Positions 1-6,888 of a stretch of 15,488 nucleotides of DNA are shown one piece after another (position 1 is the stretch's first letter; every line of letters begins with the position of its first letter). A program made the position numbers and the translations under genes. The stretch comes from an archaeon (lineage in GTDB: Archaea > Thermoproteota > Nitrososphaeria > Nitrososphaerales > UBA183): NCBI GenBank assembly GCA_021786335.1, contig JAJYNM010000012.1, forward strand, positions 1-15,488, written 5' to 3'. The notes below the pieces were generated by a model that saw only the letters and a list, made by a program, of their open reading frames with translations, did not search any database and was not told where the DNA came from.

Positions 1-239
1 ATCTTCCTCATCCGCTCCGTGAACGACGTGGTGATTATGGCGTACTCCCTTGACGATATCGCCTCTCTCATCAGATGAGTTGACCCTCTTATGTCTCCTA
101 TGACCACGTGTATCCCTGTCTGGTCTCCGGCCCCCAGCAACCGGGCGAGCTCGCCCCTGGAGATGGCATCTTCCCAGTTGGGGGGGGCGTGCATGTCAAG
201 TTTCTTGAGCGCCTCTTCTCCTTTCAGATCGGGCTTCAT
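1..239 (-). CDS. Class III adenylate/guanylate cyclase-like protein, N-terminal part (runs off left edge)
   Basis: Reading the minus strand from ATG at 239 gives 79 open codons to the window edge, so the 3' part is missing. About 50 residues in, the segment VVIGDIRGSTHLM resembles the opening strand of class III nucleotidyl cyclase catalytic domains, where an aspartate in a DIRGST/DIRGFT motif binds metal. It is followed by a helix-like stretch, as expected. The first 45 or so residues are polar and include a short ELARLLGAGD segment of unknown role. There is no signal peptide or membrane helix, so a cytoplasmic protein is likely. A TATA-like box at 272-277 lies close upstream. A GTG at 245 is in frame and fits a leaderless transcript slightly better than the ATG. 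The second metal aspartate and the substrate residues lie outside the window, so activity cannot be judged. Confidence 0.6.
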   Translation of the reverse strand, partial: MKPDLKGEEALKKLDMHAPPNWEDAISRGELARLLGAGDQTGIHVVIGDIRGSTHLMREAISSREYAIITTSFTERMRK

Positions 240-271
240 CGTCACTAACCGCTCGACCTGCTGCCTGTGTC

Positions 272-277
272 TTATAA
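272..277 (-). promoter_or_regulatory. TATA-like box for the cyclase-like gene
   Basis: TTATAA on the minus strand is centred about 30 bases before the in-frame GTG at 245 and 35 before the ATG at 239. Archaeal TATA boxes sit about 26 bases before the transcription start, so the transcript should begin near 248 with almost no leader. Confidence 0.5.
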
Positions 278-278
278 C

Positions 279-1013
279 TCACCTGAGTACCTTCCCTTCC
301 GTCCCGTCCACATCCATCTCTCGCGGTGGACTTCGGTAAGCCGGCCTTTGCCGCTGGTCGTTCTCGCCCATGCCGGGCCTGACCAACGGCGCGAAGCCTA
401 AGGTTGACTTCGCGCGCCCAGGTTCGAATCTCTGTTCAGTGAGCCTTTTCAAGAGGCCTTCTTTCACCGTGGGCCATTCTTCAGAAGTTTTCGAGCACAG
501 CGTGGAATTGCGGAGGGTCCCGCCTTGGCGTGTGATGTGGTTCCCGAGGGTCCCCCGAACTTCGCGCCGAGCTTCAGTATAGCGCGCTGCGAGTGCAGTT
601 GCGGTCGTCCGTCTTGAGCTGGACCGTAACAGCGCCCCAGCCGTCGAACGCGTGCGCCAACAGTATAAGCTTGCACTCTGGTTGACCACGGTCCCCCAAG
701 AGCCCGGAGAGTAATAGGTCCACCCTATCACCACCCCTCTGTGCCTCTCGTTTACGTCGAGATATCTCGTGCTTCCAACGACATGGCTGTCGCGGTCCGA
801 AAGCACCGTGAACTCGTATTCCTCTCCTCTCCTGCAACGGAAGCCTCTCGGAGATGAACTCCTCGGCCGAACCCAGCGTTGTGAGAGTCGACTGCATCAT
901 GGACCAGTGGACCCCTCTCCCCGCCTCCAGCAGCCCCTGAACGTGGGCGTAATCGAGGGCTCGAGGCGCACGTGCCTTCCCAGAAGCGTGCGGGGTCCTA
1001 GAGGTTCGCGCAT
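279..1013 (-). pseudogene. GNAT (RimJ/RimL-type) N-acetyltransferase, broken by five frameshifts
   Basis: Pieces in three minus-strand frames join into one GNAT acetyltransferase. These enzymes move an acetyl group from acetyl-CoA to an amine. ATG at 1013 opens MREPLGPRTLLGRHVRLEP. The frame shifts near 957-959, then gives LDYAHVQGLLEAGRGVHWSM and EEFISERL. It shifts near 821-834 to EEYEFTVLSDRD and VVGSTRYLDVNERHRGVVIG, near 680 to PECKLILLAHAFDGWGAV, near 597-599 to LHSQRAILKLGAKF, and in the C-run at 552-556 to TLGNHITRQGGTLRNST and SEEWPTVKEGLLKRL. Four shifts are explained by loss of one base, mostly G or C in short runs. The one near 821-834 needs one extra or two lost bases. The joined protein reaches normal family length (about 195 residues) near 425, but the next in-frame stop is TGA at 279-281. 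The sequence between shifts is still well conserved, so decay looks recent; sequencing error is the alternative. No TATA-like box precedes it, so it may have been co-transcribed with the membrane protein upstream. Confidence 0.85.
389..415. repeat. Inverted repeat (8-bp stem, 11-base loop) at the 3' end of the GNAT pseudogene
   Basis: GCGCGAAG at 389-396 is the exact reverse complement of CTTCGCGC at 408-415, leaving an 11-base loop. It sits just past the point where the acetyltransferase homology ends. No T-run follows on either strand, so it is not a typical intrinsic terminator. A role in 3' end formation of the old gene is only a guess. Confidence 0.5.
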
Positions 1014-1097
1014 GCGAATCGCTTTCGAACCGCGGTGGTTGAACAATGCGACCTGTGTGAGACCGTCTGTGGGTTCGATTGTAGAGACAGTACCGGT

Positions 1098-1517
1098 TCA
1101 GGGGCTCGGGGGCGAAACGGCGGTGATCTGGAACTCTTTCTCTTCCCACATGTCATAAGCTGTCGCCGAAGATGAAGCCTGAGTGATGATAGCCAAGGCG
1201 TTCACCACGTGGAGGAAGCTCACCACATCGACGTACAACGAACCCCAGGCGAGCATGATCCCCAGCACCAACGCCCCGCCCAAGATTGCCTGCAAGACAG
1301 CCAGGTACCATGTGGCTTTTGTTATGCGTTTGATTCTTCCGGGACAGGATGTGCGTCCCACGCTTCTGTATACATGGAAAGCAAGGACAAGTATAGCCAG
1401 TGCCACCACTACGTGGACGCCGATGTTGATCGACTCATTGAGGGGAGAGAAGAGGATGAAGATGATCTGGAAGAAAGCGGCCCAGACTATCATGTACATG
1501 GACCTCCAGACGTCCAT
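1098..1517 (-). CDS. Small four-helix membrane protein with transmembrane histidines, possibly haem-binding
   Basis: This is a 139-residue protein with four predicted membrane helices at about residues 8-24, 30-50, 68-91 and 97-115. Histidines sit in helix 2 (H35 and H48) and helix 4 (H103). The helix 3-4 segment, with LQAILGGALVL followed by SFLHVVNALA, recalls half of the CtaA/Cox15 haem A synthase fold. Compact four-helix CtaA proteins are known in archaea, and membrane b-type cytochromes share this layout. The match is by eye, so the haem idea is an inference. A longer reading from ATG at 1562 exists. However, the TTTAAA box at 1543-1548 lies inside that extension and about 28 bases before ATG 1517, so 1517 is preferred with a nearly leaderless mRNA. 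The gene is intact, although the acetyltransferase 85 bases downstream is broken. Confidence 0.7.
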   Translation of the reverse strand: MDVWRSMYMIVWAAFFQIIFILFSPLNESINIGVHVVVALAILVLAFHVYRSVGRTSCPGRIKRITKATWYLAVLQAILGGALVLGIMLAWGSLYVDVVSFLHVVNALAIITQASSSATAYDMWEEKEFQITAVSPPSP

Positions 1518-1542
1518 ATGGGAAGGACCCCGGCTACGCGAT

Positions 1543-1548
1543 TTAAAG
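1543..1548 (-). promoter_or_regulatory. TATA-like box (TTTAAA) that decides the start of the four-helix protein
   Basis: TTTAAA is centred about 28 bases upstream of ATG 1517. It lies inside the longer possible reading frame from 1562, which argues against that longer start. Confidence 0.55.
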
Positions 1549-1562
1549 CTATGAATCGTCAT

Positions 1563-2014
1563 TCAGACGATTGAGCCTGTAGCCCTGGCCGTGCGTCATC
1601 CATGCGCTAACGAGCATGCGAGTAGCCCTGCGCGGAGGTTGAGGACTCTAGACACCTTGCGTAGGACCCCTGGCTATGGGGTTGCTAAGGAAATCCAGAA
1701 GAGGTGCATTGCTGTGGTGAGTCTGGGTCCTATCGAGCATCACGATGGTAGACATACTTGGTGAATCGGCAGTCGAAGCCGCAGACGCGACTGTAGTAAC
1801 CGGATTGGAATAAGACTCCCAGCCGCATCAGCAGCATCACGAACGCTGCGACAGCTTTTTTGGCAGTCCGACTTCAGTTTCCCAGATCTGGAGATGGCCC
1901 GTCCGTTGCTGGATCCGATTCCCAGAGGAGGATAAGTTGGCATCGGGCGCCGAGCCGTCGGTTGACTCGCAGCTCCAGCGCGAGGTTCGAAGCAGTCACA
2001 GGAAGGGCGCCCCG
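1563..2014. other. Gene-poor gap with one gene-like open stretch
   Basis: There is no recognisable gene or RNA in these 450 or so bases. On the minus strand, codons from about 1873 down to TAG at 1730-1732 stay open for 47 residues. They have a plausible protein composition: a hydrophobic start with MLLMRLGVLFQSGYYS, then CGFDC and KYVYHRD. An in-frame ATG lies at 1837. A stop precedes this stretch, but a one-base shift at the A-run near 1856-1861 would join it to an upstream open frame. It may be the tail of a decayed gene, like the acetyltransferase nearby, or chance. I cannot assign a family. Confidence 0.35.
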
Positions 2015-3085
2015 TTACAGGTTCAACAGCCTGGCTGCGTTCCCGCCAAGGACCAACTTTTCATCGGCCCCGTCGAGCTCCAGCCCTTTCACGCGCCTGA
2101 CGCAGTTCTCTAGGTCACCAATCTGGTGCGGATAGTCACTGCCCATCACCATCTTACCCGGACCCCAGAAGGCGAGAGACGAGGCGAGTACATCGGCGTC
2201 GTAGCAGACCGTGTCCAGCCATATGCGTTTGAAGTATTCTGAAGGGGGCTTTGGAATCCTAGCCCTGGTCTCAGGATAGGCTCTGTAGGCTGCATCTATC
2301 CTACCTCTAAGGTAGGGAAAGACGCCTCCCGTGTGGGTAGCAACCAGCTTTAGCCCGGGGAGGCGTTCGAGGACCCCGCTGAATACGAGCCTAAGTATTG
2401 CGAGGCTGGTGTCCACACCGAAGCCCATTATGGGGACCAGACGGTAGTCGGCCATCCCCACGGAGTTCAGAGGAGACGTCGGATGTACGAATAGAGGTAC
2501 GTCCAGCTTGACAGCCTTCTCGTAGAAGTGCATGTACTCCTCGCCGTCGATGGGCGACCCTGCGGCGTTAGAGAAGACCATGGCGCCCCGGAGGCCCCTA
2601 TCCTTCACCGCCCTCTCTAGTTCGTCAGCCGCGGCCATAGGATCCCGCATTGGGAGCGTTGCCAGGGCCACGAACCTGTCGGGGAACTTCTCCGATATGT
2701 CCCCAAAGGCGTCGTTTGTCACTTTTGCGAGCTTGGCGCCGAGTTCCGGCGCCTCCATGTCGACTCCAGGTGTGGTGAGTGAGACCACCTGCATGTCCAC
2801 CCCGCACCCTCTCATCGCCTTCAGGCGCTCGTCGAGGTCGACGTGCCCCCCCACCACCACGTTGTAGTCCCCCGAGTACCTGAGGATGACCTCACCGCCG
2901 GGTCCGCTTTCTAGCGAGACATGGCCCTTAGACTCCTTCAGTCCTTCTAGGTATGCCCTTGGATAGAAGTGGCTGTGGAAGTCGATGTGCAGGGGAATCG
3001 GACCATGAGAGAGCGGACTAAGTATAAGGGTTCGTCGGCCCAGCGCGGGTCCATGCCTCGCCGATTCCATTGTGATGTACTTCAT
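2015..3085 (-). CDS. Amidohydrolase family 2 (ACMSD-like metal-dependent hydrolase/decarboxylase)
   Basis: This TIM-barrel metal enzyme belongs to the family of aminocarboxymuconate-semialdehyde decarboxylase and resorcylate decarboxylases. Numbered from ATG 3085 (356 residues), it shows the metal pair H37/H39 in IDFHSHFYP, H201 in LFVHPTSP, H251 in ATHTGGVFPYL and the catalytic aspartate D317 in MGSDYPHQIGD, all in family order. The exact substrate cannot be read from the sequence, though the family mostly acts on carboxylated ring-cleavage products. The start is uncertain. ATG 3085 overlaps the stop of the upstream phosphatase gene as ATGA, suggesting translational coupling, but gives about 34 residues before the HxH motif, more than usual. 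A TATA-like box at 3022-3028 points instead to a transcript beginning near 2998, where only a rare ATT codon (2998) or CTG (2992) is in frame. A much longer frame back to 3271 overlaps the phosphatase and is rejected. Confidence 0.88.
   Translation of the reverse strand: MKYITMESARHGPALGRRTLILSPLSHGPIPLHIDFHSHFYPRAYLEGLKESKGHVSLESGPGGEVILRYSGDYNVVVGGHVDLDERLKAMRGCGVDMQVVSLTTPGVDMEAPELGAKLAKVTNDAFGDISEKFPDRFVALATLPMRDPMAAADELERAVKDRGLRGAMVFSNAAGSPIDGEEYMHFYEKAVKLDVPLFVHPTSPLNSVGMADYRLVPIMGFGVDTSLAILRLVFSGVLERLPGLKLVATHTGGVFPYLRGRIDAAYRAYPETRARIPKPPSEYFKRIWLDTVCYDADVLASSLAFWGPGKMVMGSDYPHQIGDLENCVRRVKGLELDGADEKLVLGGNAARLLNL
3022..3028 (-). promoter_or_regulatory. Candidate internal TATA-like box before the amidohydrolase core
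   Basis: TTATACT on the minus strand is centred 27 bases before an in-frame ATT at 2998 and 19 before an out-of-frame ATG at 3006. Spacing to ATT is ideal for an archaeal leaderless transcript. If ATG 3085 is the real start, this box is coincidental, since it would then lie inside the coding sequence. Confidence 0.3.
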
Positions 3086-3759
3086 GCCAGGACGTTCGTC
3101 ACTGGCCAGAAGTCGGGTATCGGAACGCACCGCACCCTCTCCCTTTCGCACATCGACGCAAGTTCCGAGCCCCTCATGGCGAAACTCGCGTCCGCCTTCT
3201 TGACCGCAGGCAGGTCGGAGGCGCCGTCCCCGACGAAGAACACCTCGAACCCTCTCTGCCTGTACCAGCACACTGCGTCCTCTTTCAGGTTGACCGCCTC
3301 CGCCGTGCGCGGTGAAGGGAAAGCGAGAGTGATACGCCCCGCCTCCAACTTTGCCTTCGGCGAATAGATTTCAAGCGCGCCTCTGCTACGCACCCTCCTC
3401 AGGATGTTTTCGATGCAGAAGTCGAGGCCATAGCTGGCGACAGTCACCGGGACATCAGAAAGCGCGGCAGCCGCCAGCAGTTCTTCAAAGCCGGGTCTGA
3501 TCTTGACGTGTTTGTCTACCAGGCTCAGGATCGAAGCCTTCGTGGCGCGGGTCACATCGGAATATTGGCGTCGGAGGCACTCTTCGAAGGAGAACTCGCC
3601 CCGTAGGTATTGCTCGTGATGTTGCATCCAGTCGCCGTCTGAAAACGTTGCCAGGACTAGCCGCCCCGTGTCCACGTCGGTGATTGTCCCGTCGAAGTCA
3701 CAGACGAGCGCTCGCCTTGAAACCCCGGGCGCCTGGCTCTCCTGCTTATCGGAGCTCAT
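3082..3759 (-). CDS. HAD superfamily phosphatase (phosphoserine phosphatase / MtnX-like, subfamily IB)
   Basis: This is a 225-residue cytoplasmic HAD phosphatase. Motif I is CDFDGTITD with nucleophile D21 and acid D23. Motif II is S109 in TVASYG, motif III is K159 in VNLKED, and motif IV is GDGASD with D178 and D182. All catalytic residues are present. The cap lies between motifs I and II, with a helical WMQHHEQYLRGEFSFEE segment typical of SerB and MtnX relatives. The substrate could be phosphoserine, a methionine-salvage ketopentose phosphate or another small phosphate ester; the sequence does not decide. ATG 3759 is chosen because a TTTATG box is centred 26 bases upstream, and the 47 extra residues of the longer frame from 3900 do not look like this family. 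Its stop overlaps the ATG at 3085 of the amidohydrolase, so the two are probably co-transcribed. Confidence 0.87.
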   Translation of the reverse strand: MSSDKQESQAPGVSRRALVCDFDGTITDVDTGRLVLATFSDGDWMQHHEQYLRGEFSFEECLRRQYSDVTRATKASILSLVDKHVKIRPGFEELLAAAALSDVPVTVASYGLDFCIENILRRVRSRGALEIYSPKAKLEAGRITLAFPSPRTAEAVNLKEDAVCWYRQRGFEVFFVGDGASDLPAVKKADASFAMRGSELASMCERERVRCVPIPDFWPVTNVLA

Positions 3760-3782
3760 GCATGCCTGCACCCATCTGCTGG

Positions 3783-3788
3783 CATAAA
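3783..3788 (-). promoter_or_regulatory. TATA-like box for the HAD phosphatase
   Basis: TTTATG on the minus strand is centred about 26.5 bases before ATG 3759, exactly the spacing expected if transcription starts at the A of the start codon. It supports the shorter start. Confidence 0.5.
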
Positions 3789-4075
3789 CACATTTGAACG
3801 ACTGCATCGCCATCAACTTCACGCAGGACCTCATCCTGGCGATGAACACTTGGCTGGTCGGCGCTGTCGACTGACGCTCCGTTCCGGTGTCAGAGACCAT
3901 TGCACCCGTCTTCAGGAGAGAGACCGTTCAGCGTCCAGTGAAGAAACTGCGGGCGTCAGTACGCTGAAGCGGGTCGACGGTCGACTCGATTCGTAAGCAT
4001 GCGATAGGCACGATGATGTCTGGTAGGACACATGGGTTCGTTCATCTTACTCCTCACAGAAGGCAGACCTAACTG
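3789..4075. other. Intergenic region without a recognisable gene
   Basis: About 290 bases lie between the HAD promoter and the epimerase stop. The frame that extends the HAD protein upstream to 3900 crosses part of it but has no family resemblance. Two GTCGAC hexamers occur side by side near 3975-3988, too short to interpret. No tRNA, hairpin with T-run or other gene is visible. Confidence 0.5.
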
Positions 4076-4912
4076 TCAGGTGAGTCTAAGGCTGTATCCG
4101 CACCTGAACGACCCTCCCGGCGACAGGACGCGCAGCCCGATCCCGTTGTTGTACGCATCGGGGAGGCCGCTGTAAGGCTCGACTGCAACGGAGCTCCAGC
4201 CGGCGTACTTCCCGTTGTAGAGGATGAAGTACGGCATATTCCTCCTTCTTAGCGTGAGCTCTCTCCCTCCAGTAGAGAGTTTGATGTGTCCCGCTGTGCT
4301 GAAGCAGTCGTCCCACTCCGACCTGCCAGCGTTCTCCAAGGAGCAAGCGACCCTCTTCCCAGTTGGAAAGTAGCCATCTGCGAGTTGGTAATGGAGAATC
4401 CTGGAGCTGGACCCTATGCTCCATTCCTCCGCGATGAAATATGGGTGGAACCCTACCACCAGGGGTGCCGCGTCTTCACCGACATTCCTGACCTTGCAGT
4501 CGGTTGAAAACGTCTTCTCGCCTACCGAATATGTTATGCTGGCTTCGAGTGCGCCTGGATACCCTTTCCTACGCAGGCTCGCCTCCATCACCACGGAACC
4601 CCGTTGCCTGGCGTGGCTGTCCCATATGATGTCTTTCGCGAAGCCGTGGATGGCGTGGCCGTCCTTTCCCGTTGGGAGTTGGAACATTCTCCCCTCGAAC
4701 GAATATCTGCCATACCTTACCCTCCCCGCGTATGGAAGGAGGACTGCGACGCCACCGTGGGTCTGAACCCCGTCGCTGCTCGGCTGTACGACGGGGACGC
4801 CGTCGATTGAAAGGCGCTTTACGTGCGCACCCAGATGGTCGATCACCGCGACGGTCGAGTTGTGTGAGATAGATATCTCGTGCGTGGTGACGGAACCTAG
4901 GTCTCGTACCAT
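4076..4912 (-). CDS. Aldose 1-epimerase (galactose mutarotase family)
   Basis: This 278-residue protein of the galactose mutarotase-like beta-sandwich fold interconverts alpha and beta anomers of aldoses or phosphorylated sugars. It shows PYAGR (residues 60-64, the sugar-binding arginine), HAIHGF with H86 and H89, the catalytic histidine H156 in VGFHPYF, an acidic pair D201-D202 and the catalytic base glutamate E245 in VAVEPYSGLPDAYNNG. Order and spacing match GalM-type enzymes, though the protein is shorter than bacterial GalM (about 340) and closer to YeaD/GalM-like archaeal forms. No signal peptide is present, so it is cytoplasmic. A TTTTATCA box at 4941-4948 precedes ATG 4912 by about 33 bases. 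The gene seems to be its own transcription unit. The native sugar is not readable from sequence. Confidence 0.88.
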   Translation of the reverse strand: MVRDLGSVTTHEISISHNSTVAVIDHLGAHVKRLSIDGVPVVQPSSDGVQTHGGVAVLLPYAGRVRYGRYSFEGRMFQLPTGKDGHAIHGFAKDIIWDSHARQRGSVVMEASLRRKGYPGALEASITYSVGEKTFSTDCKVRNVGEDAAPLVVGFHPYFIAEEWSIGSSSRILHYQLADGYFPTGKRVACSLENAGRSEWDDCFSTAGHIKLSTGGRELTLRRRNMPYFILYNGKYAGWSSVAVEPYSGLPDAYNNGIGLRVLSPGGSFRCGYSLRLT

Positions 4913-4940
4913 ACCAATCTGGCTGCTTGACTGGCCAATA

Positions 4941-4948
4941 TGATAAAA
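4941..4948 (-). promoter_or_regulatory. TATA-like box for the epimerase gene
   Basis: TTTTATCA on the minus strand is centred about 33 bases before ATG 4912, predicting a transcript start near 4918 and a leader of only a few bases. Confidence 0.45.
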
Positions 4949-5207
4949 GTTAGGAACGTAGACTTGAGGGAGCTGCCGGCGCCAAGTTGTGCTGTTGGGG
5001 AAGCCGCGACTATAGGCCGCTGGTCACCGTCAAGAGCACCACGGTCAAACCTCGGAAGAGCCCAGAAAGCGAGAGGCTTGCACGACAGCGCCAGAAGCAC
5101 GGTGTGACTTTTGCCATAAGCCGATAAGGCAGCCGCTGGGGACGACCCGCTTAGTCGGCCAAAGGCTTCACCTATCTGAGGAGATGACGCCGGTTGCCCA
5201 CGCTGGA
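4949..5207. other. Divergent intergenic region
   Basis: About 260 bases separate the minus-strand epimerase promoter from the plus-strand surface-protein promoter. Only incoherent short frames are present. No RNA gene or clear operator was found, though any regulator of either unit would act here. Confidence 0.5.
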
Positions 5208-5215
5208 TTTATAAT
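5208..5215 (+). promoter_or_regulatory. TATA box for the surface protein/ABC transporter unit
   Basis: TTTATAAT is centred at 5211-5212, about 26 bases before ATG 5237. It is the clearest TATA box in the window, and its spacing predicts a leaderless mRNA starting at that ATG. It also argues against the in-frame TTG two codons upstream (5231). Confidence 0.65.
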
Positions 5216-5236
5216 GGGCATGAGGTTCGATTGGCC

Positions 5237-5938
5237 ATGAACAACCGGGCCGGAGTTGCGGTCACGAGCCTAGCGCTTGCCATCCTCCTCGCCGCGTCTT
5301 CGGTCGTAGCCGCCCAGCCCACTGTCGGGTTTGTCGCATACGAAGTCGAGATAGTCAGCCCCGCAGGCCAGCACTCTCTCATCATCAACGAGACAGTCGG
5401 GCCTGCTGCGAAGGCAGGGTTCTCAGACCTCGTCTTTGGATTGATAGGTGGCCAGCAGAACTTCACGTACTCGAAGCTTGTCAACTCGACCTCGGAACTC
5501 TTCCCGTATCTCTCAGCGGTTTCCACCCAGGCGCTGCGCTACACCAACGGGACTACGCAGGGGGTCAACGCGAACGTCACGGTCTCCGGGACAAGGACGG
5601 TCGCGTTCCAGGGGAGACAGTACGCTCTGACAGAATATTCTTTCTCCGTTTCAGGGGTCTACAGAAACAAGACCATTGATGCGAATGGGACGCTGGAGAC
5701 ATTCCCGTCCACACTGATTTACTCGGCAAGTGTCAGGTCGGGGGACGTCAGTGCTCAGGCGACTATGCAAGGTACCGACCTGCAGCTCGTTCAGCCTACG
5801 ACCGGGAGCCTGAGCGCAGCCGCTGTAGGAGCAGGGATGGGGCTCGGAGGGCTAGCCTTGGTTGCGGCTCTCTTTGTGCGCCGCAGAGAGAAGAGGGCCC
5901 AGACGCAGCGGGAGAAGCCTCCCTACTGGGTCGACTAG
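5237..5938 (+). CDS. Secreted, N-glycosylation-site-rich protein with C-terminal membrane anchor
   Basis: This 233-residue protein belongs to no family I recognise. Residues 1-27 form a signal peptide (MNN-R start, hydrophobic VTSLALAILLAASSVVAA, likely cleavage near AQP). The middle is rich in Ser/Thr and beta-strand-like, with seven N-x-S/T sites (N51, N75, N83, N104, N113, N144, N150). A hydrophobic helix near 194-214 precedes a basic RRREKR tail, so the protein should sit outside the cell, anchored by its C terminus. ATG 5237 is preferred because the TATA box lies exactly 26 bases upstream. It is first in a plus-strand unit, 11 bases ahead of an ABC ATPase gene and then a permease. It could therefore be a receptor, accessory subunit or cargo-linked partner of that transporter, but this rests on position only. 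Confidence 0.8.
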   Translation: MNNRAGVAVTSLALAILLAASSVVAAQPTVGFVAYEVEIVSPAGQHSLIINETVGPAAKAGFSDLVFGLIGGQQNFTYSKLVNSTSELFPYLSAVSTQALRYTNGTTQGVNANVTVSGTRTVAFQGRQYALTEYSFSVSGVYRNKTIDANGTLETFPSTLIYSASVRSGDVSAQATMQGTDLQLVQPTTGSLSAAAVGAGMGLGGLALVAALFVRRREKRAQTQREKPPYWVD

Positions 5939-5949
5939 AGTGCGCTGAT

Positions 5950-6888
5950 TTGAGCAGCCCGGTCATCGAATTCTCAGGAGCAGTCAAACGTTACGGAGAG
6001 AAGACGATAGGTCCCATCCAGTTCTCGGTGGGGGAGGGGGAGATATTCGGATTCTTGGGACCCAACGGGTCAGGCAAGACTACCTGCATACGGATGCTTC
6101 TGGGGCTTGCCAGGCCCTCGGGAGGGTCGGTCAGGCTCAAGGGAGAGGACCCCATCTCCAGACATGTCCAGGCGCTCACGGGGGTCGGATACTCCCCTGA
6201 GCTTCCCAACATTCAGACATTCCTGACACCAAGGGAGGTGCTGGCGTTGGCAGCTGCGGAGTCGGGGCTGAAGGAAGCTAGGGATGAAACAGACCGGGTG
6301 CTAGAGGAGGTAGGCATCATCGAATACGGCGACACGAAGGTCGGCAAGCTGAGCAAAGGGATGGTCCAGAGGCTCAGTGTAGCCCAAGCGATGCTCGGCC
6401 GGCCAGAGGTGATGATACTGGACGAGCCCATGATTGGGCTCGACCCTGCGGGGACCGCCCATCTGAGGGAGGTGTTTAGGAGCTATGCCGAGGAAGGAGG
6501 CACTATCCTGATGTCATCCCACATGATGTCCGAGGTGGAGGACATATGCTCAGGAATCGGGCTGATACACAGCGGGCGACTCCTTTTCAACGGCACCGCC
6601 AAGGAAATGATCAACCAGGTACTCGGAGCAACTGAAGTCCGGGTCGAGGCAAAGAATCTTTCCGCTGACGCAATCGAATCTGTCAGGAGGATGGAGGGCG
6701 TCGTCTGGGTGGCTGAGACCCCTGGTGGGCTGGACGTGAAGGTCGACGGAGGTTACGAGATCAGGCCGGCCATCGCCAGGGTCCTCGTGAGCTCAGGGGC
6801 GGAGCTCCTGAAGCTGGGGGAGGGGGAGAGGATGCTGGAGAAGGCCTACGTCGTAGCCCTGAGGGGTGATGGCGATAAGAGCGACTAG
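5950..6888 (+). CDS. ABC-2 type transporter, ATP-binding protein
   Basis: This 312-residue ATPase powers the membrane permease encoded next to it. Walker A is GPNGSGKTT (37-45), the signature LSKGMVQRL (134-142) is the form common in ABC-2 exporters, Walker B is VMILDEP (154-160) with GLD as D-loop, and the switch histidine is H191 in SSHMM. The C-terminal 80 residues after the nucleotide-binding domain form the extra domain usual in CcmA/DrrA/NatA-like proteins. The start is TTG at 5950, 11 bases after the preceding stop. No ATG or GTG fits and no strong ribosome-binding site is visible. The end overlaps the permease gene by 20 bases, so translation is probably coupled. The exported substrate is unknown. 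Confidence 0.93.
   Translation: MSSPVIEFSGAVKRYGEKTIGPIQFSVGEGEIFGFLGPNGSGKTTCIRMLLGLARPSGGSVRLKGEDPISRHVQALTGVGYSPELPNIQTFLTPREVLALAAAESGLKEARDETDRVLEEVGIIEYGDTKVGKLSKGMVQRLSVAQAMLGRPEVMILDEPMIGLDPAGTAHLREVFRSYAEEGGTILMSSHMMSEVEDICSGIGLIHSGRLLFNGTAKEMINQVLGATEVRVEAKNLSADAIESVRRMEGVVWVAETPGGLDVKVDGGYEIRPAIARVLVSSGAELLKLGEGERMLEKAYVVALRGDGDKSD

Noticed and set aside
421..430. GGTTCGAATC, identical to a tRNA T-loop, near a strong hairpin
   Set aside because: The flanking bases do not form a 5-bp T-stem, no matching acceptor stem exists upstream, and on the minus strand the string encodes the RFEP end of the acetyltransferase.
574..1149. 191-codon minus-strand frame as a stand-alone protein
   Set aside because: Only parts of it look like protein; those parts fit the GNAT enzyme when joined with segments of other frames, so it is one frame of a broken gene.
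1945..2012. GGGCGCC and GGCGCCC, 68 bases apart, with TTCGAAGC between, resembling a tRNA outline
   Set aside because: GGCGCC is self-complementary, so the match carries little information. The T-loop-like string is too far from the 3' arm and its stem does not pair.
2015..3271. Longer amidohydrolase frame starting at 3271
   Set aside because: The extra 62 residues overlap the HAD phosphatase coding region in another frame and resemble no amidohydrolase.
3760..3900. 47-residue N-terminal extension of the HAD phosphatase
   Set aside because: HAD proteins of this type begin shortly before motif I, and a TATA-like box lies inside the extension at ideal spacing from ATG 3759.
3970..3990. Adjacent GTCGAC palindromes as a possible operator
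   Set aside because: Six-base palindromes are common in GC-rich DNA, and the pair is not positioned at any promoter.
4008..4075. GATGATG string as a possible C box of a C/D guide RNA
   Set aside because: It does not match the RTGATGA consensus at the right position, and no D box with a pairing terminal stem is present.
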